From Betaproteobacteria bacterium (GTDB lineage Bacteria > Pseudomonadota > Gammaproteobacteria > Burkholderiales > Rhodocyclaceae): a stretch of 64,000 bases of DNA. The stretch covers positions 2,989,001 through 3,053,000 of the forward strand of contig JADJXY010000002.1 in the NCBI GenBank assembly GCA_016720065.1. The letters run 5' to 3'. A program made the translations under genes and the position numbers. The first letter of the stretch is position 1. Every line of letters begins with the position of its first letter. Positions 1 to 8,046 of this stretch are shown one piece after another. Below the pieces are notes generated by a model. The model was given only the letters and a program-made list of their open reading frames with translations. It ran no database searches and had not been told where the DNA came from.

Positions 1-251
1 TCCAGGTCGGCCATGGTGGCGGCCAGACTGCCCACCAGGTCGGGGCCTGGCCAGGGCCAGTCGGCGGCCGGCGGCAGGACGCCGTCCATCAGGGCGCGGC
101 GCAGGCCGGCGAGCGCCTCGAGGCGCGGTTCGAGGGTGCCTTCGGCATTGGTCAGGCCGCCCAGCCAGAGGTTGCGCGCCAGGGCGTCGAGAGCCGCGAG
201 GCGCGCCTCCTGGGCTTCGAACAGGAGGGGGCGGGCGGCTTCCGGTTTCAC
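1..251 (-). CDS. Partial gene after the MoxR ATPase, 5' part only
   Basis: The first 83 or so codons of a leftward gene are present and the rest is beyond the window edge. The GTG start at 249-251 overlaps the TGA stop of the upstream ATPase (GTGA), so the two are almost certainly translationally coupled. The visible part begins VKPEAARPLLFEAQEARLAA and is rich in Leu and Ala with no motif I recognise. In RavA/MoxR operons the following gene usually encodes a von Willebrand factor A protein such as ViaA, which the ATPase works with. That assignment is inference from position only, because the VWA domain would lie outside the window. Confidence 0.6.
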   Translation of the reverse strand, partial: MKPEAARPLLFEAQEARLAALDALARNLWLGGLTNAEGTLEPRLEALAGLRRALMDGVLPPAADWPWPGPDLVGSLAATMADL

Positions 252-1666
252 GGGGTGTCGAGGGGTTCGACAGCGACTGGCTCGGGTGTCTGGCCGTCGT
301 CCTCGGGCAGTCGTGGCAGAGACTCGAAGCCAACGCGGGCGGCCAGGGCCCGCTCCCGTAGCCCGGCGATGGCTTCGGCGGTGGCGGCGAGATGGCCGTC
401 CACCCGCTCGGCCAGGGCGTCGTCCAGCCACAGGCTGCCGGCCCGGTAGGCGGCCAGGTCGCCGCGCTGGGCGGCGAGTTCGGCGACATAGGTGGCGATG
501 CGGGCCAGGAGATCGTCGATCTGGGCGGTACGGGCGCCGATGTGGCAGGCGCCGTAGCGGCGCTTGCGGGCGTAGGTCATGCGCAGGGCCGCGGAACCGC
601 CCTTGGCGTCGCCGATCTGGTCGGCCACTTGCTCGGCGGAGAAGCGCAGGCGGCCGGATTCGTCGTAGTCGAGGTCATTGGCCTGGAGTTCGGCGTCGAG
701 CTGGGCCTGGAAGGCCTCCACCACCCGGGTCAGGCGCGGGGGCGAGAAGGCCTCGCGCACGCCGAGGCGGTTCTGCAACCAGGCGGCGACGTTTTCCTGG
801 CGGGGGGCGTCGGGGGCCGTGATCCAGGGCAGCAGGAGCAAGTCCCACAGGCCGACGGCAGCGCGACCTTCGCTCGCCGCGGCGACCCGCAGCAGGGCAA
901 CGATTTTGACCCAGCGGCGGTCGGAGACGTAGACCTGATCCGCCACGAACTGGGCTCGCAGGTCGGCCAGGGTGGCGATGACGACTTCCGGCAAGGACAC
1001 CGCCGCCGCGGCGGCGGCCAGGGCGACGATGTCCTCGGCGGCCAGGGTGTCCTCCCGGGCCGGTGCCTTCCAGGCGGAGGCCGTATCGGTGCGCAGCAGG
1101 GCGGCAAAGGCGGCCGGGCTCACCGAATCGACCGGGATGCGGGTGAGGAAGCGGTCGAAGAAGGCCTCCGCCACTTCGTCCTCGGGCACCTCGTTGGTGG
1201 CACCGATGGCGGTGATGAGGGGGCAGCGCTGGCGGCCGGCGCCGTTGTCGAATTCCCGCTCGTTGAGCAGCGTCAGGAGGGCGTTGAGGATGGCGCTGTT
1301 GGCCTTGAACACCTCGTCGATGAAGGCCACCGAGGCGTCGGGCAGGAAGCCCGCCGTATGGCGCTCGTAGCGGTCTTCTTCCAGGGCCTTGATGGAGAGG
1401 GGGCCGAACAGTTCTTCGGGCACCGAGAAGCGGGTGAGCAGGCGTTCAAAATAGCGGGCGTCGCGGAAGATGGCGTGCAGGCGGCGAGCCAGCTCGCTCT
1501 TGGCGGTGCCCGGCGGGCCGATGAGCAGGCTGTGTTCGCCGGCCAGCGCCGTGAGCAGGCAGAGGCGAACGATGGGCCGGCGCTCGACGAGGCCGGCCTC
1601 CAGGATGCGCAGCAGGGCGGGGAGGCGGGAACGCAGGGTGGTCAGGGGGAGGGCGACTTGATCCAT
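248..1666 (-). CDS. RavA/MoxR-type AAA+ ATPase
   Basis: A 472-residue AAA+ ATPase of the MoxR group, close in length to E. coli RavA (about 500). A Walker A motif (GPPGTAKSELARR) lies near residue 52. It is followed by the RFSVPEELFGPLS segment, a Walker B (SVAFIDEVFKAN) and a sensor-1 region (AIGATNEVPED). The family acts as a chaperone-like ATPase that remodels partner proteins, usually with a VWA protein, and the next gene overlaps this one by 4 bases. The ATG at 1666 has an AGGA eight bases upstream. RavA identity is favoured over generic MoxR by the RFSVPEELFG stretch; the physiological target cannot be told from the sequence. Confidence 0.85.
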   Translation of the reverse strand: MDQVALPLTTLRSRLPALLRILEAGLVERRPIVRLCLLTALAGEHSLLIGPPGTAKSELARRLHAIFRDARYFERLLTRFSVPEELFGPLSIKALEEDRYERHTAGFLPDASVAFIDEVFKANSAILNALLTLLNEREFDNGAGRQRCPLITAIGATNEVPEDEVAEAFFDRFLTRIPVDSVSPAAFAALLRTDTASAWKAPAREDTLAAEDIVALAAAAAAVSLPEVVIATLADLRAQFVADQVYVSDRRWVKIVALLRVAAASEGRAAVGLWDLLLLPWITAPDAPRQENVAAWLQNRLGVREAFSPPRLTRVVEAFQAQLDAELQANDLDYDESGRLRFSAEQVADQIGDAKGGSAALRMTYARKRRYGACHIGARTAQIDDLLARIATYVAELAAQRGDLAAYRAGSLWLDDALAERVDGHLAATAEAIAGLRERALAARVGFESLPRLPEDDGQTPEPVAVEPLDTP

Positions 1667-1712
1667 GGGGATATCCTACTGGCGAAGTCGGGATTAGGCT
1701 TTGATCGATCTG

Positions 1713-1741
1713 AAAGCCAGGGAAAGTCCCTCGGCTTTTTA
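1713..1741 (-). terminator. Hairpin at the end of the aldehyde oxidoreductase operon
   Basis: An imperfect inverted repeat (AAAGCC..GGGA, loop, TCCC..GGCTTT) overlaps the stop codon of the last aor-operon gene. It is placed to end leftward transcription before the RavA-like gene. The U-tract is short on this strand, so it could also act only as an mRNA 3' end protector. Confidence 0.45.
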
Positions 1742-2035
1742 CCCACCGCCACGCTGGGTCGCCCTATCGACCGCCTCCACCAGGGCCCTGGCATCGGCGG
1801 CATTGCCCGCAAGAACGCTCACCACGACTTCCATGCGGGCGAGGTTCAGGGCACCGAGGCAGAGCGGCGCGATGGGGGTGAAGGCGAAGCGCAGGCGCGC
1901 CGCCTCGCCGGCTAACTCTGCCCAGCCTGCCCCCGCAATGACGGCACCGGGAAAGGCGGTACTGAGGGAAGAGACAAATTCGGCCGGCGTCGCGGTCATC
2001 GTCCGCCGGGAGTCGCCGCTCCAGGGGAGGGCCAA
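1739..2035 (-). CDS. Small uncharacterised protein of the aor operon
   Basis: A protein of 98 residues if the TTG directly after the MoaD-like stop is used, or 86 residues from the ATG at 1999 (starting MTATPAEFVSSLSTAFPG). I do not recognise a family. The sequence has a compact alpha/beta look, with a conserved-looking LRFAFTPIAPLCLGALNLARM core and no signal peptide or membrane segment. It is the fifth and last gene of the leftward aldehyde oxidoreductase operon and abuts the sulfur-carrier gene without a gap. A role in tungsten cofactor insertion or enzyme maturation is a reasonable guess from position only. The ATG start has only a weak ribosome site, so the true start is open. Confidence 0.6.
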   Translation of the reverse strand: MALPWSGDSRRTMTATPAEFVSSLSTAFPGAVIAGAGWAELAGEAARLRFAFTPIAPLCLGALNLARMEVVVSVLAGNAADARALVEAVDRATQRGGG

Positions 2036-2287
2036 TCAGCCCCCGGCGACGGGAGGCCAGACCGCAAGAACCTCGCCGTCCTTGAGGACGCGCCCGGCCC
2101 GGTCGTCTGGCGCCACGTAGGCGCCGTCGATCAGAACCAGATGGGTGAGTTTCGCCGGCAGGGCGAAGCTGTCCAGGGCCTGCTGGACAGTACTGCCCTC
2201 GGCGATGTCGATCTCGGCCTTGTTACCCACCCGCGGGGCGGGCAGGTAATCGGTCAGGGTCGCGTAGAGCTTCAGCGTGATGCGCAT
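2036..2287 (-). CDS. MoaD/ThiS-like sulfur carrier protein
   Basis: An 83-residue beta-grasp protein ending in the Gly-Gly tail (VAGG) on which MoaD and ThiS proteins are adenylated and thiocarboxylated. MoaD supplies the dithiolene sulfurs of molybdopterin. A dedicated copy next to a tungsten enzyme is known from other AOR operons, where it presumably serves the tungsten-bis-pterin cofactor. It starts 10 bases after the AorC-like stop, and its stop abuts the next gene. The sequence supports MoaD or ThiS fold and chemistry; the link to tungsten cofactor is inferred from context. Confidence 0.85.
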   Translation of the reverse strand: MRITLKLYATLTDYLPAPRVGNKAEIDIAEGSTVQQALDSFALPAKLTHLVLIDGAYVAPDDRAGRVLKDGEVLAVWPPVAGG

Positions 2288-2297
2288 GAGGGAGGAA

Positions 2298-3566
2298 TCA
2301 GGCGCTCACCATGTCGGCCCGGGCGTTCTGATGGATGCCGAGATACGCTTCCATGAAGCGGGTCGGGGAGTGTTTCAGAACGTCCTTCCAGTGACCGAGC
2401 TTGGTCCGCGACTGGATGAGCCCCCGCAGGCAGCCCACATGCTGGGTAATGCCGACGCTGGTGGCGCCCACCAGAACATCGTCCTTGAATTGCAGGCTGA
2501 TGTAGTGGGAGTGTTCCTCGTCGCAGTGCTCCACGCTGTCGCCGCCCTCCATGCCCCACCATTGCCCGAAAGAGGTCGAGATGAGACCCAGGGTGGCCAG
2601 CACGTTGATGGGCAGCACACCGGGCAGGAGGGCATTGCCCCCGGCCATGTTGACGGCCGCGACGCGGGCCTGATCGGCCGCGTTGGGCTGGATGGCGGAC
2701 ACCAGAGGCTCGCCGGAGAAGAAGTCGCGGCCTTCGGCCACGTCGCCCGCGGCGAAGACGCCCTCGACATTGGTGCGCATGCCGTCGTCGACGCGGATCC
2801 CGCGGCCCTGCTGAATCGGGGTGCCTTGCAGGAAATCGAGGTTGGGGACCACGCCGGCGGCGACGATGACTACGTCGCAGGGCAGCACTTCGCCTGTGGT
2901 GAGGGTCACCGCCAGGGGGGCGTCTCCGGTGCCGTCGTCGATGCTCTTGACGCCTGCGGAGGTGCGCACGCGGATGCCCTTCTTCTCGACCCACTTCGAA
3001 ATCATGTTGCCGGCCTTGGCGGTCATCATGCGGGGCACCATGCGGTCACCCATTTCGACGATGGTGAGTTCGACGCCGCGGGCGGCCAGGGCTTCCATGA
3101 TGATGCAGCCGATGAAGCCGGCACCCAATTGCAGGACGCGGCTGCCCGGCTTGGTCAGGGCGGCGATGGCTCGGGCATCGGTCATGGTCCAGCAGTTCTG
3201 GACCTGGGGCCGCTTGATGCCGGGAATGGGGGGCTGAAAAGGCCGCGAACCGGTGGCGATGAGCAGCCGGTCGTAGGTCTCGCTGGCTCCGTCGGCGTAG
3301 TGCACGGTGCGGGCATCGGTATCCAGACGCACGACCTTGCCGGCACGCTCGGTAATGCCGAGGCTGGCGAAATGGTCGGAACTCTTGCGCAGGTACATGC
3401 CCGGCTCGCCGATATTGCCTTCCAGGTAGTAGGGAATGGCCATGCGGGAATAGGGCGGCAGGCCTTCACTGCCCACCATGACGATCTCGCCGGCCTTGTC
3501 GGTGCGGCGCAGGGTTTCGGCGGCGACCACGCCGGCCGGCCCGTTTCCGAGAATGAGATATTTCAT
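2298..3566 (-). CDS. aorC: FAD-dependent NAD(P)H oxidoreductase subunit of aldehyde oxidoreductase (AorC-like)
   Basis: A 422-residue pyridine-nucleotide-disulfide-reductase fold flavoprotein. It has an N-terminal FAD site (ILGNGPAGVVAAETLRR), a second dinucleotide site near residue 147 (VLQLGAGFIGCIIMEAL) and the later FAD motif ending GVFAAGDVAEG. In Aromatoleum aromaticum AorC is the FAD subunit of about this size that passes electrons from the Fe-S subunit to NAD+ and lets the enzyme also reduce acids with hydrogen. The order here (Fe-S protein, tungsten subunit, flavoprotein) matches that system. It lies 107 bases after aorB, with two hairpins in the gap. The redox-disulfide CxxxxC of classic disulfide reductases is absent, as expected for this branch. 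Confidence 0.85.
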   Translation of the reverse strand: MKYLILGNGPAGVVAAETLRRTDKAGEIVMVGSEGLPPYSRMAIPYYLEGNIGEPGMYLRKSSDHFASLGITERAGKVVRLDTDARTVHYADGASETYDRLLIATGSRPFQPPIPGIKRPQVQNCWTMTDARAIAALTKPGSRVLQLGAGFIGCIIMEALAARGVELTIVEMGDRMVPRMMTAKAGNMISKWVEKKGIRVRTSAGVKSIDDGTGDAPLAVTLTTGEVLPCDVVIVAAGVVPNLDFLQGTPIQQGRGIRVDDGMRTNVEGVFAAGDVAEGRDFFSGEPLVSAIQPNAADQARVAAVNMAGGNALLPGVLPINVLATLGLISTSFGQWWGMEGGDSVEHCDEEHSHYISLQFKDDVLVGATSVGITQHVGCLRGLIQSRTKLGHWKDVLKHSPTRFMEAYLGIHQNARADMVSA

Positions 3567-3570
3567 TGTT

Positions 3571-3616
3571 GTCCTCGCTCGACTTCAAGACGAGGACGCC
3601 CGCCTCGCGGCGGGCG
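3571..3616 (-). other. Two adjacent hairpins in the aorB-aorC gap
   Basis: GTCCTCG at 3571-3577 pairs with CGAGGAC at 3591-3597. Immediately beside it, CGCCCGCC at 3597-3604 pairs with GGCGGGCG at 3609-3616 around a TCGC loop. Such intercistronic hairpins often stabilise the upstream mRNA or lower expression of the downstream gene. Here they could set different amounts of the tungsten and flavin subunits. No U-tract follows, so a full terminator is unlikely. Confidence 0.5.
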
Positions 3617-3673
3617 CCCTGATGACCCGATCCGCTGCCAGCATAGCGCAAGCGGAGGCGGGCGGGGTTGGCG

Positions 3674-5521
3674 TTACAGGCCCAGTCGCGCCCGGGTTTC
3701 GGCGGTGGGCACACCCTCGGCGTCCCAGCCGCGCACCTGGTAGTACAGGGGCAGCATCTTGTCGATGCCGCTGACGACACCCTTGGCCGGACCGGTCTTG
3801 CACGGCTCAGTCTTGAGCCGCTTGGGCAGGTCGTCGTCCTTGCGGGTGAAGCCGGCCTTGAGGTTGTACAGGCGCTCCAGGTTGTAGATACGCTCTCCCA
3901 TGACGGTCATCTTCTCCATCGACCAGTCGCCGTCGCAGGCGGCCTGGACCTGGGGCTGCACGTCGGCCACCGACCAGGCGAAGGAGGTGAAGAGGCAGAT
4001 GCCAGCGGAGTCGAAGACCGTGGTGGCATCCTGGAAGGCCTTGACCAGCTCGGGCTTGCCTTCGGTGGCGGTGGGTTCAGTCTTGACCGGGATGCCCAGC
4101 ACTTCGGAAGCCACGGTGTAGCCCCGCACGTGGCAGGCGCCGCGGTTGGAGGTGGCGTAGTTGAGGCCGATACCCTGGATGCCGCGACCGTCGTAGGCGG
4201 GGAATTCCAGGCCCTTGACGCTCATGGTCAGGTCGGGATGACCATACTTGGCGGTCACCCGCTTGGAACCCTGGCCGAGAATCTTGCCGAAGCCTTCGCC
4301 GCGGGCGGTGATTTCAGCCAGGTAGGCCAGGGCCTGGGCGGAACCGAAGGGGGAATCCATTCCCAGTTCTTCCTTGGTGATGACGCCCATTTCGTAGAGT
4401 TCCATCACCGCACCGACGGTGGCGCCGAAGGTGATGGGGTCCATGCCGTCCTCGTTGCACAGCATGTTGGCGTACTGGAGGGCTTCCAGGTCACCGACGC
4501 CGTTGGCGGCGCCCAGCGCCCAGGCGGCCTCGTATTCCAGGCCACCGGACGCACCCCAGTACTGCGGCTTGTTCTCGACCGTGAAGTGGCCCTTGTCCAA
4601 CTGCGATACCCGGCCGCAAGCGATGGTGCAGCCGAAGCAGGCCTGGTTGGTGACCAGATGCTTCTTGCCGTCGGTGGGGCGTACTTCGTGCATGGCCTCG
4701 GCGGAAATCTTGGAGGCTTCCTCGAACTGCACGTCGCGGTGGTTGCGGGTGGGCAGGGCGCCGATTTCGTTGATCACGTTCATCAGCACCTGGGTGCCGT
4801 AGGTGGGCAGGCCCTGGCCGGTGACGGCGTTGTCCTTGAGCACCTTCTTGCCAGCGTCGGCGGCCTGCTTGAAGGCCGGGTAATCCTTGATACCCGAAAC
4901 CCCCTTGGTGCCGCGCAGGGCGACGGCCTTGAGGTTCTTGGACCCCATCACGGCGCCGACGCCGGAACGGCCGGCGGCCCGGTGCAGGTCATTGACGATG
5001 CAGGAGAAGAGCACCAGATTCTCGCCGGCGCGGCCGATGGACGACACGCGGATTTGCGGATCCTGGTGGGCCGTCTTGATCATTTCCTCGGTTTCCCAGC
5101 AGGTCTTGCCCCACAGGTGGGAAGCGTCGCGCAGTTCGGCGGTGTCGTTCTCGACGTAAAGGTAGACGGGCTTGGGGGACTTGCCTTCGAAAATGATCAT
5201 GTCCCAACCGGCGAACTTCATTTCGGCGCCGAAGAAGCCGCCAGAATTGGAGCAGGCGATGGCGTTGGTCAGCGGTCCCTTGGTGATGACCGTGTAGCGG
5301 CCGCCGGTGGAGGCCATGGTGCCGGTCAGCGGGCCGGTGGCCATGATCATCTTGTTTTCGGGCGAGAGGGGATCGACGGTGGGGTCGGTTTCCTCGTACA
5401 GATACTTGGTGCCGAGGCCCCGGGAGCCGAGATATTCGTCGGCCCACTTCATGTTCAGGGGTTCGGGGGTGCAGGTTCCGGCCGTCAGATTGACGCGGAG
5501 GATTTTTCTGTTCCAGCTCAT
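3674..5521 (-). CDS. aorB: Tungsten-containing aldehyde:ferredoxin oxidoreductase, catalytic subunit
   Basis: A 615-residue AOR-family enzyme that oxidises aldehydes to carboxylic acids at a tungsten-bis-pyranopterin. The N-terminus MSWNRKILRVNLTAGTCTPE and the later GPLTGTMASTGGRYTV and NSGGFFGAEMKFAGWD blocks are typical of the cofactor-binding domain 1. The cluster-binding cysteines CFGCTIACGR lie in the middle of the protein. Length fits the family (about 610-620). The ATG at 5521 is preceded by AAGGAG and sits 11 bases after the Fe-S subunit gene. An in-frame upstream extension runs through aorA and is not used. Context (aorA, aorC, MoaD) points to the Aromatoleum AorABC type, not the archaeal single-subunit enzyme. 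Confidence 0.93.
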   Translation of the reverse strand: MSWNRKILRVNLTAGTCTPEPLNMKWADEYLGSRGLGTKYLYEETDPTVDPLSPENKMIMATGPLTGTMASTGGRYTVITKGPLTNAIACSNSGGFFGAEMKFAGWDMIIFEGKSPKPVYLYVENDTAELRDASHLWGKTCWETEEMIKTAHQDPQIRVSSIGRAGENLVLFSCIVNDLHRAAGRSGVGAVMGSKNLKAVALRGTKGVSGIKDYPAFKQAADAGKKVLKDNAVTGQGLPTYGTQVLMNVINEIGALPTRNHRDVQFEEASKISAEAMHEVRPTDGKKHLVTNQACFGCTIACGRVSQLDKGHFTVENKPQYWGASGGLEYEAAWALGAANGVGDLEALQYANMLCNEDGMDPITFGATVGAVMELYEMGVITKEELGMDSPFGSAQALAYLAEITARGEGFGKILGQGSKRVTAKYGHPDLTMSVKGLEFPAYDGRGIQGIGLNYATSNRGACHVRGYTVASEVLGIPVKTEPTATEGKPELVKAFQDATTVFDSAGICLFTSFAWSVADVQPQVQAACDGDWSMEKMTVMGERIYNLERLYNLKAGFTRKDDDLPKRLKTEPCKTGPAKGVVSGIDKMLPLYYQVRGWDAEGVPTAETRARLGL

Positions 5522-5532
5522 GCTTGTTCTCC

Positions 5533-6003
5533 TTAGGCAGCGGCGGGAAGGGACTTGGCAGCCCACGCGCGCATGCGGTCGAGGCCGGTGCCTTCCGAGT
5601 CGATATAGGTGATGGCGCCGGTGGGGCAGGCCTTGGCGCACTCCGGGTCGCCGCCGCACAAGTCACACTTCTGCACCTTGCCCACATCAGCCATGTAGTT
5701 AACCGTACCGAAGGGGCAGGCAATGGTGCACACCTTGCAGCCGACACAGGTGGCTTCCTTCACGACCTTGGCGCCGGTGGCGGAATCGAGGACGATGGCC
5801 TCGACCGGGCAAGAATGCATGCACCAGGCGTCGGAACACTGCGTACAGGTGTAGGGAACCTTGCGGCCCTCGTGTTCGAAATTGAAAACCTTGATGCGGG
5901 ACTTGGAGGGATTGACGACTCCCGTGTGCTCGAATGAGCAGGCCATCTCGCACTGCAGACAACCCGTACACTTGACGGGGTCAATGTGAAGCGACTTTTG
6001 CAT
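5533..6003 (-). CDS. aorA: Polyferredoxin subunit of aldehyde oxidoreductase (four 4Fe-4S clusters)
   Basis: A 156-residue ferredoxin-like subunit with four cysteine groups: CTGCLQCEMAC near the N-terminus, CTQCSDAWCMHSC, CVGCKVCTIAC and CDLCGGDPECAKAC. These can hold four 4Fe-4S clusters and form an electron wire between the tungsten subunit and the flavoprotein. The fold resembles the HycB/DmsB electron-transfer family. It is the first gene of the operon. The ATG at 6003 has a strong AGGAG five to six bases upstream, and the longer in-frame start further upstream lies in the promoter region and is not credible. Confidence 0.9.
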   Translation of the reverse strand: MQKSLHIDPVKCTGCLQCEMACSFEHTGVVNPSKSRIKVFNFEHEGRKVPYTCTQCSDAWCMHSCPVEAIVLDSATGAKVVKEATCVGCKVCTIACPFGTVNYMADVGKVQKCDLCGGDPECAKACPTGAITYIDSEGTGLDRMRAWAAKSLPAAA

Positions 6004-6097
6004 GACGTCTCCTCGACAGTATTGTTCGGAACGCTTATCGGAAACCGCGGGAGACGGTTCACGGAGAACGCGGCCGCGGTTTGGGACAAAACGGGGG

Positions 6098-6112
6098 TGC
6101 AAAAATTATGCC
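6098..6112 (-). promoter_or_regulatory. Candidate sigma-54 (-24/-12) promoter of the aor operon
   Basis: Read leftward the site is GGCATAATTTTTGCA. This matches the sigma-54 consensus GGCA(C/T)-N5-TTGCA, with exactly 10 bases between the GG (6112-6111) and GC (6100-6099) cores. The predicted transcription start is near 6087, giving a leader of about 85 bases before aorA. Sigma-54 promoters need an enhancer-binding activator, which would bind in the 6120-6400 gene-free stretch. No activator gene is adjacent. That stretch contains no other gene that I can support. Confidence 0.6.
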
Positions 6113-6403
6113 CCAAATTTGCCGGCGCAAGCGAACAATCGCTCCTTTTCTTGCAAATTGCGCTCGGCCGCAGTTTTCCCCCAGTGACGACGCCGTCGGG
6201 AGCCCCGGAACACGGGGAGCAAAATGCTCAACCCTGGAGCAGCTGTCAATTTTCGCAGCACCTCCGACAGCCCTCAATCCCATGAGCCCATCAGGGTTTC
6301 AAGTCGCAATTTCGAAACACGCCGCGCCCCCGGCGGGACAACCTCTGCATATAAGTGCATAGGCAACAGCAGTTTTCGGTCCTGATCGGGGATCAGCCCC
6401 GAA

Positions 6404-6892
6404 TTACACCAGGAGCACTTTCAGGCCGGCGAGAACCAGCAAGGTGTAGCCCGCCGCCACGGCATCGTCGGCCATGACGCCGAAGCCATTCTTGACGTGT
6501 TGGTCGAAATACCTGGCCGGCTGGGGCTTGACGATGTCGAAGAAGCGAAAGAGGGCGAAGGCCGCGACCTGCCACAGGAACCCGGCCGGCGTCAGCAGCA
6601 GCACGATCCAGAAGGGGACGATCTCGTCCCAGACGATGCTGCCGTGGTCGGGGTCACCGAGGCTGCGGCCGGCGGTGTCGATGGCCCAGAAACCGACCGC
6701 GTAGGCGATTGCGAAAGCGATCCCCAGTTGCAGTTCGCTGAAAAAGGGGCGAAAGAGGGCAAAACTGAGCCAGGCGAAGAGCGTACCGACGGTCCCCGGT
6801 GCCCACTGCGAAAGACCGCTGCCGCAGCCACAGGCAATGAAGTGGGCGGGGTGGGCAAAGAGGAAGCGCAGGCTGGGGGGCGCGTCGGCCAT
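6404..6892 (-). CDS. pgpA: Phosphatidylglycerophosphatase A
   Basis: A 162-residue inner-membrane enzyme removing phosphate from phosphatidylglycerophosphate in phospholipid synthesis. Family signatures are visible: ACGCGSGLSQWAPGTVGTL near residue 21 and the DPDHGSIVWDEIVPFWI block that carries the acidic catalytic residues, followed by FRFFDIVKPQPARYFD. About four hydrophobic segments are present. It follows thiL, a common arrangement in proteobacteria (thiL-pgpA), but here an 80-base inverted-repeat element separates them. The ATG at 6892 is the only good start. Confidence 0.93.
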   Translation of the reverse strand: MADAPPSLRFLFAHPAHFIACGCGSGLSQWAPGTVGTLFAWLSFALFRPFFSELQLGIAFAIAYAVGFWAIDTAGRSLGDPDHGSIVWDEIVPFWIVLLLTPAGFLWQVAAFALFRFFDIVKPQPARYFDQHVKNGFGVMADDAVAAGYTLLVLAGLKVLLV

Positions 6893-6897
6893 GGCTC

Positions 6898-6980
6898 AGA
6901 GCCTGTGAATTTTTCGGGCGCGCCCGAGTGGGCGCGGCTGGGCATGACGAGCGGGGGTGAATGAAATTTTCACAGGCTCT
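6898..6980. repeat. Intergenic inverted-repeat element, copy A
   Basis: Arms AGAGCCTGTGAATTTTT (6898-6914) and AAATTTTCACAGGCTCT (6964-6980) are near-perfect inverted copies. They enclose a GC-rich core with the inner palindrome CGGGCGCGCCCG (6915-6926). It fills almost the whole gap between thiL and pgpA and overlaps the thiL stop. The same design recurs at 7964-8046, 10784-10944 and 45112-45200. It could work as a transcribed hairpin or a small non-autonomous mobile unit. Confidence 0.8.
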
Positions 6981-7951
6981 CAGACACCCGGAAAGTGGTC
7001 GTAGCCCTGGCGGTCGAAGGCGATGGCCTGGCCGTCCGGATCGTAGACGGTCACGCTGCCGGCCGGGCCGGCCTGCATTTCGCCGATGCACCACAAGGGA
7101 AGCTCCAGGTCGGCGGCGATCTTGCCAATGGCGAGTCTTTGCTCGGTCGGGGCGGTAAAGCACAGTTCGTAGTCGTCGCCGCCCGCCAGTTGAGCATCCA
7201 GGGCCAGGGCCCGGGGGATGGCCTCCGGCGTGGCCCCTTTGGGTAGGTGGGGGAGCTGGACGAGGCGCACCGCGGCGGCCAGGCCGGAACGCTCGGCGAT
7301 GTGGCCAAGGTCGGCCAGCAGGCCGTCGGAAACGTCGATGGCGGCGTTGGCGATGCCGCACAGGGCGAGGCCGAGGCGCACCCGGGGTTGGGGCTTCTCC
7401 AGGGCGGCGAGGCACAGCCGGCGCCAGGGTTCTGGGAGGTCCACCCCGCCCTGCAGGTGGGCGAGGCCGAGGCCGGCGAGGCCCGGGCGACCGGACACCC
7501 AGATGTCGTCGTGAAGCCGGGCGCCATCCCGGCGCAGGGCTTGGCCGGGCGCCACCTCGCCGATGGCGGTGATGCAGAGATTCAGCGGCCCGCGGGTGGT
7601 ATCGCCGCCCACCACATCGACGCCGAAGGCGCCGGCACAGGCGAAGAAACCCTCGGCGAAGGCCGCAATCCAGGCCTCGTCGGCAGCGGGCAGGCTGCCG
7701 GCCAGGGTCGCCCAGCGGGGTGTCGCCCCCATGGCGGCGAGGTCGGAGATGTTCACTGCCAGGGCCTTCCAGCCCAGGTTGCGGGGGTCGGTATCAGGGA
7801 AGAAGTGGGTGCCGGCCACCAGCATGTCGGTGGTGACGGCCAGTTCCATCCCCGGGGTCGGGGCCAGCAGGGCGCAGTCGTCACCGGGGCCGAGGACGGC
7901 CCCCGGCGTGGGTCGCGTGAAGTAGCGATCGATGAGGGCGAATTCGGACAC
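6980..7951 (-). CDS. thiL: Thiamine-monophosphate kinase
   Basis: A 323-residue ATP-dependent kinase making thiamine diphosphate from thiamine monophosphate in the cytosol. Typical ThiL blocks are visible: the GPGDDCALL metal/ATP-binding loop near residue 21, VTTDMLVAGTHF, WKALAVNISDLAAMGA, VVGGDTTRGP and DVSDGLLADLGHI. Length matches the family. The start is a GTG at 7951 (VSEFALIDRYF) preceded by AAGGCGA. It lies in the rib-nusB-thiL-pgpA order found in many proteobacteria and is flanked on both sides by copies of the intergenic inverted-repeat element. Confidence 0.95.
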   Translation of the reverse strand: MSEFALIDRYFTRPTPGAVLGPGDDCALLAPTPGMELAVTTDMLVAGTHFFPDTDPRNLGWKALAVNISDLAAMGATPRWATLAGSLPAADEAWIAAFAEGFFACAGAFGVDVVGGDTTRGPLNLCITAIGEVAPGQALRRDGARLHDDIWVSGRPGLAGLGLAHLQGGVDLPEPWRRLCLAALEKPQPRVRLGLALCGIANAAIDVSDGLLADLGHIAERSGLAAAVRLVQLPHLPKGATPEAIPRALALDAQLAGGDDYELCFTAPTEQRLAIGKIAADLELPLWCIGEMQAGPAGSVTVYDPDGQAIAFDRQGYDHFPGV

Positions 7952-7963
7952 GCCGTCGCCTTC

Positions 7964-8046
7964 AGCGCCCGGGAGTTTTTCGGGCGCGCCCGAGCGGGCG
8001 CAACCGGGTAGGGCGAGCGGGGGCGCAGGGAATTTTCACAGGCGCT
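7964..8046. repeat. Intergenic inverted-repeat element, copy B
   Basis: Arms AGCGCCCGGGAGTTTTT (7964-7980) and AATTTTCACAGGCGCT (8031-8046) flank a core that again starts CGGGCGCGCCCGAG. It lies between nusB and thiL and overlaps the nusB stop by one base, as copy A overlaps the thiL stop. Same family as copies A, C and E. Confidence 0.75.
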
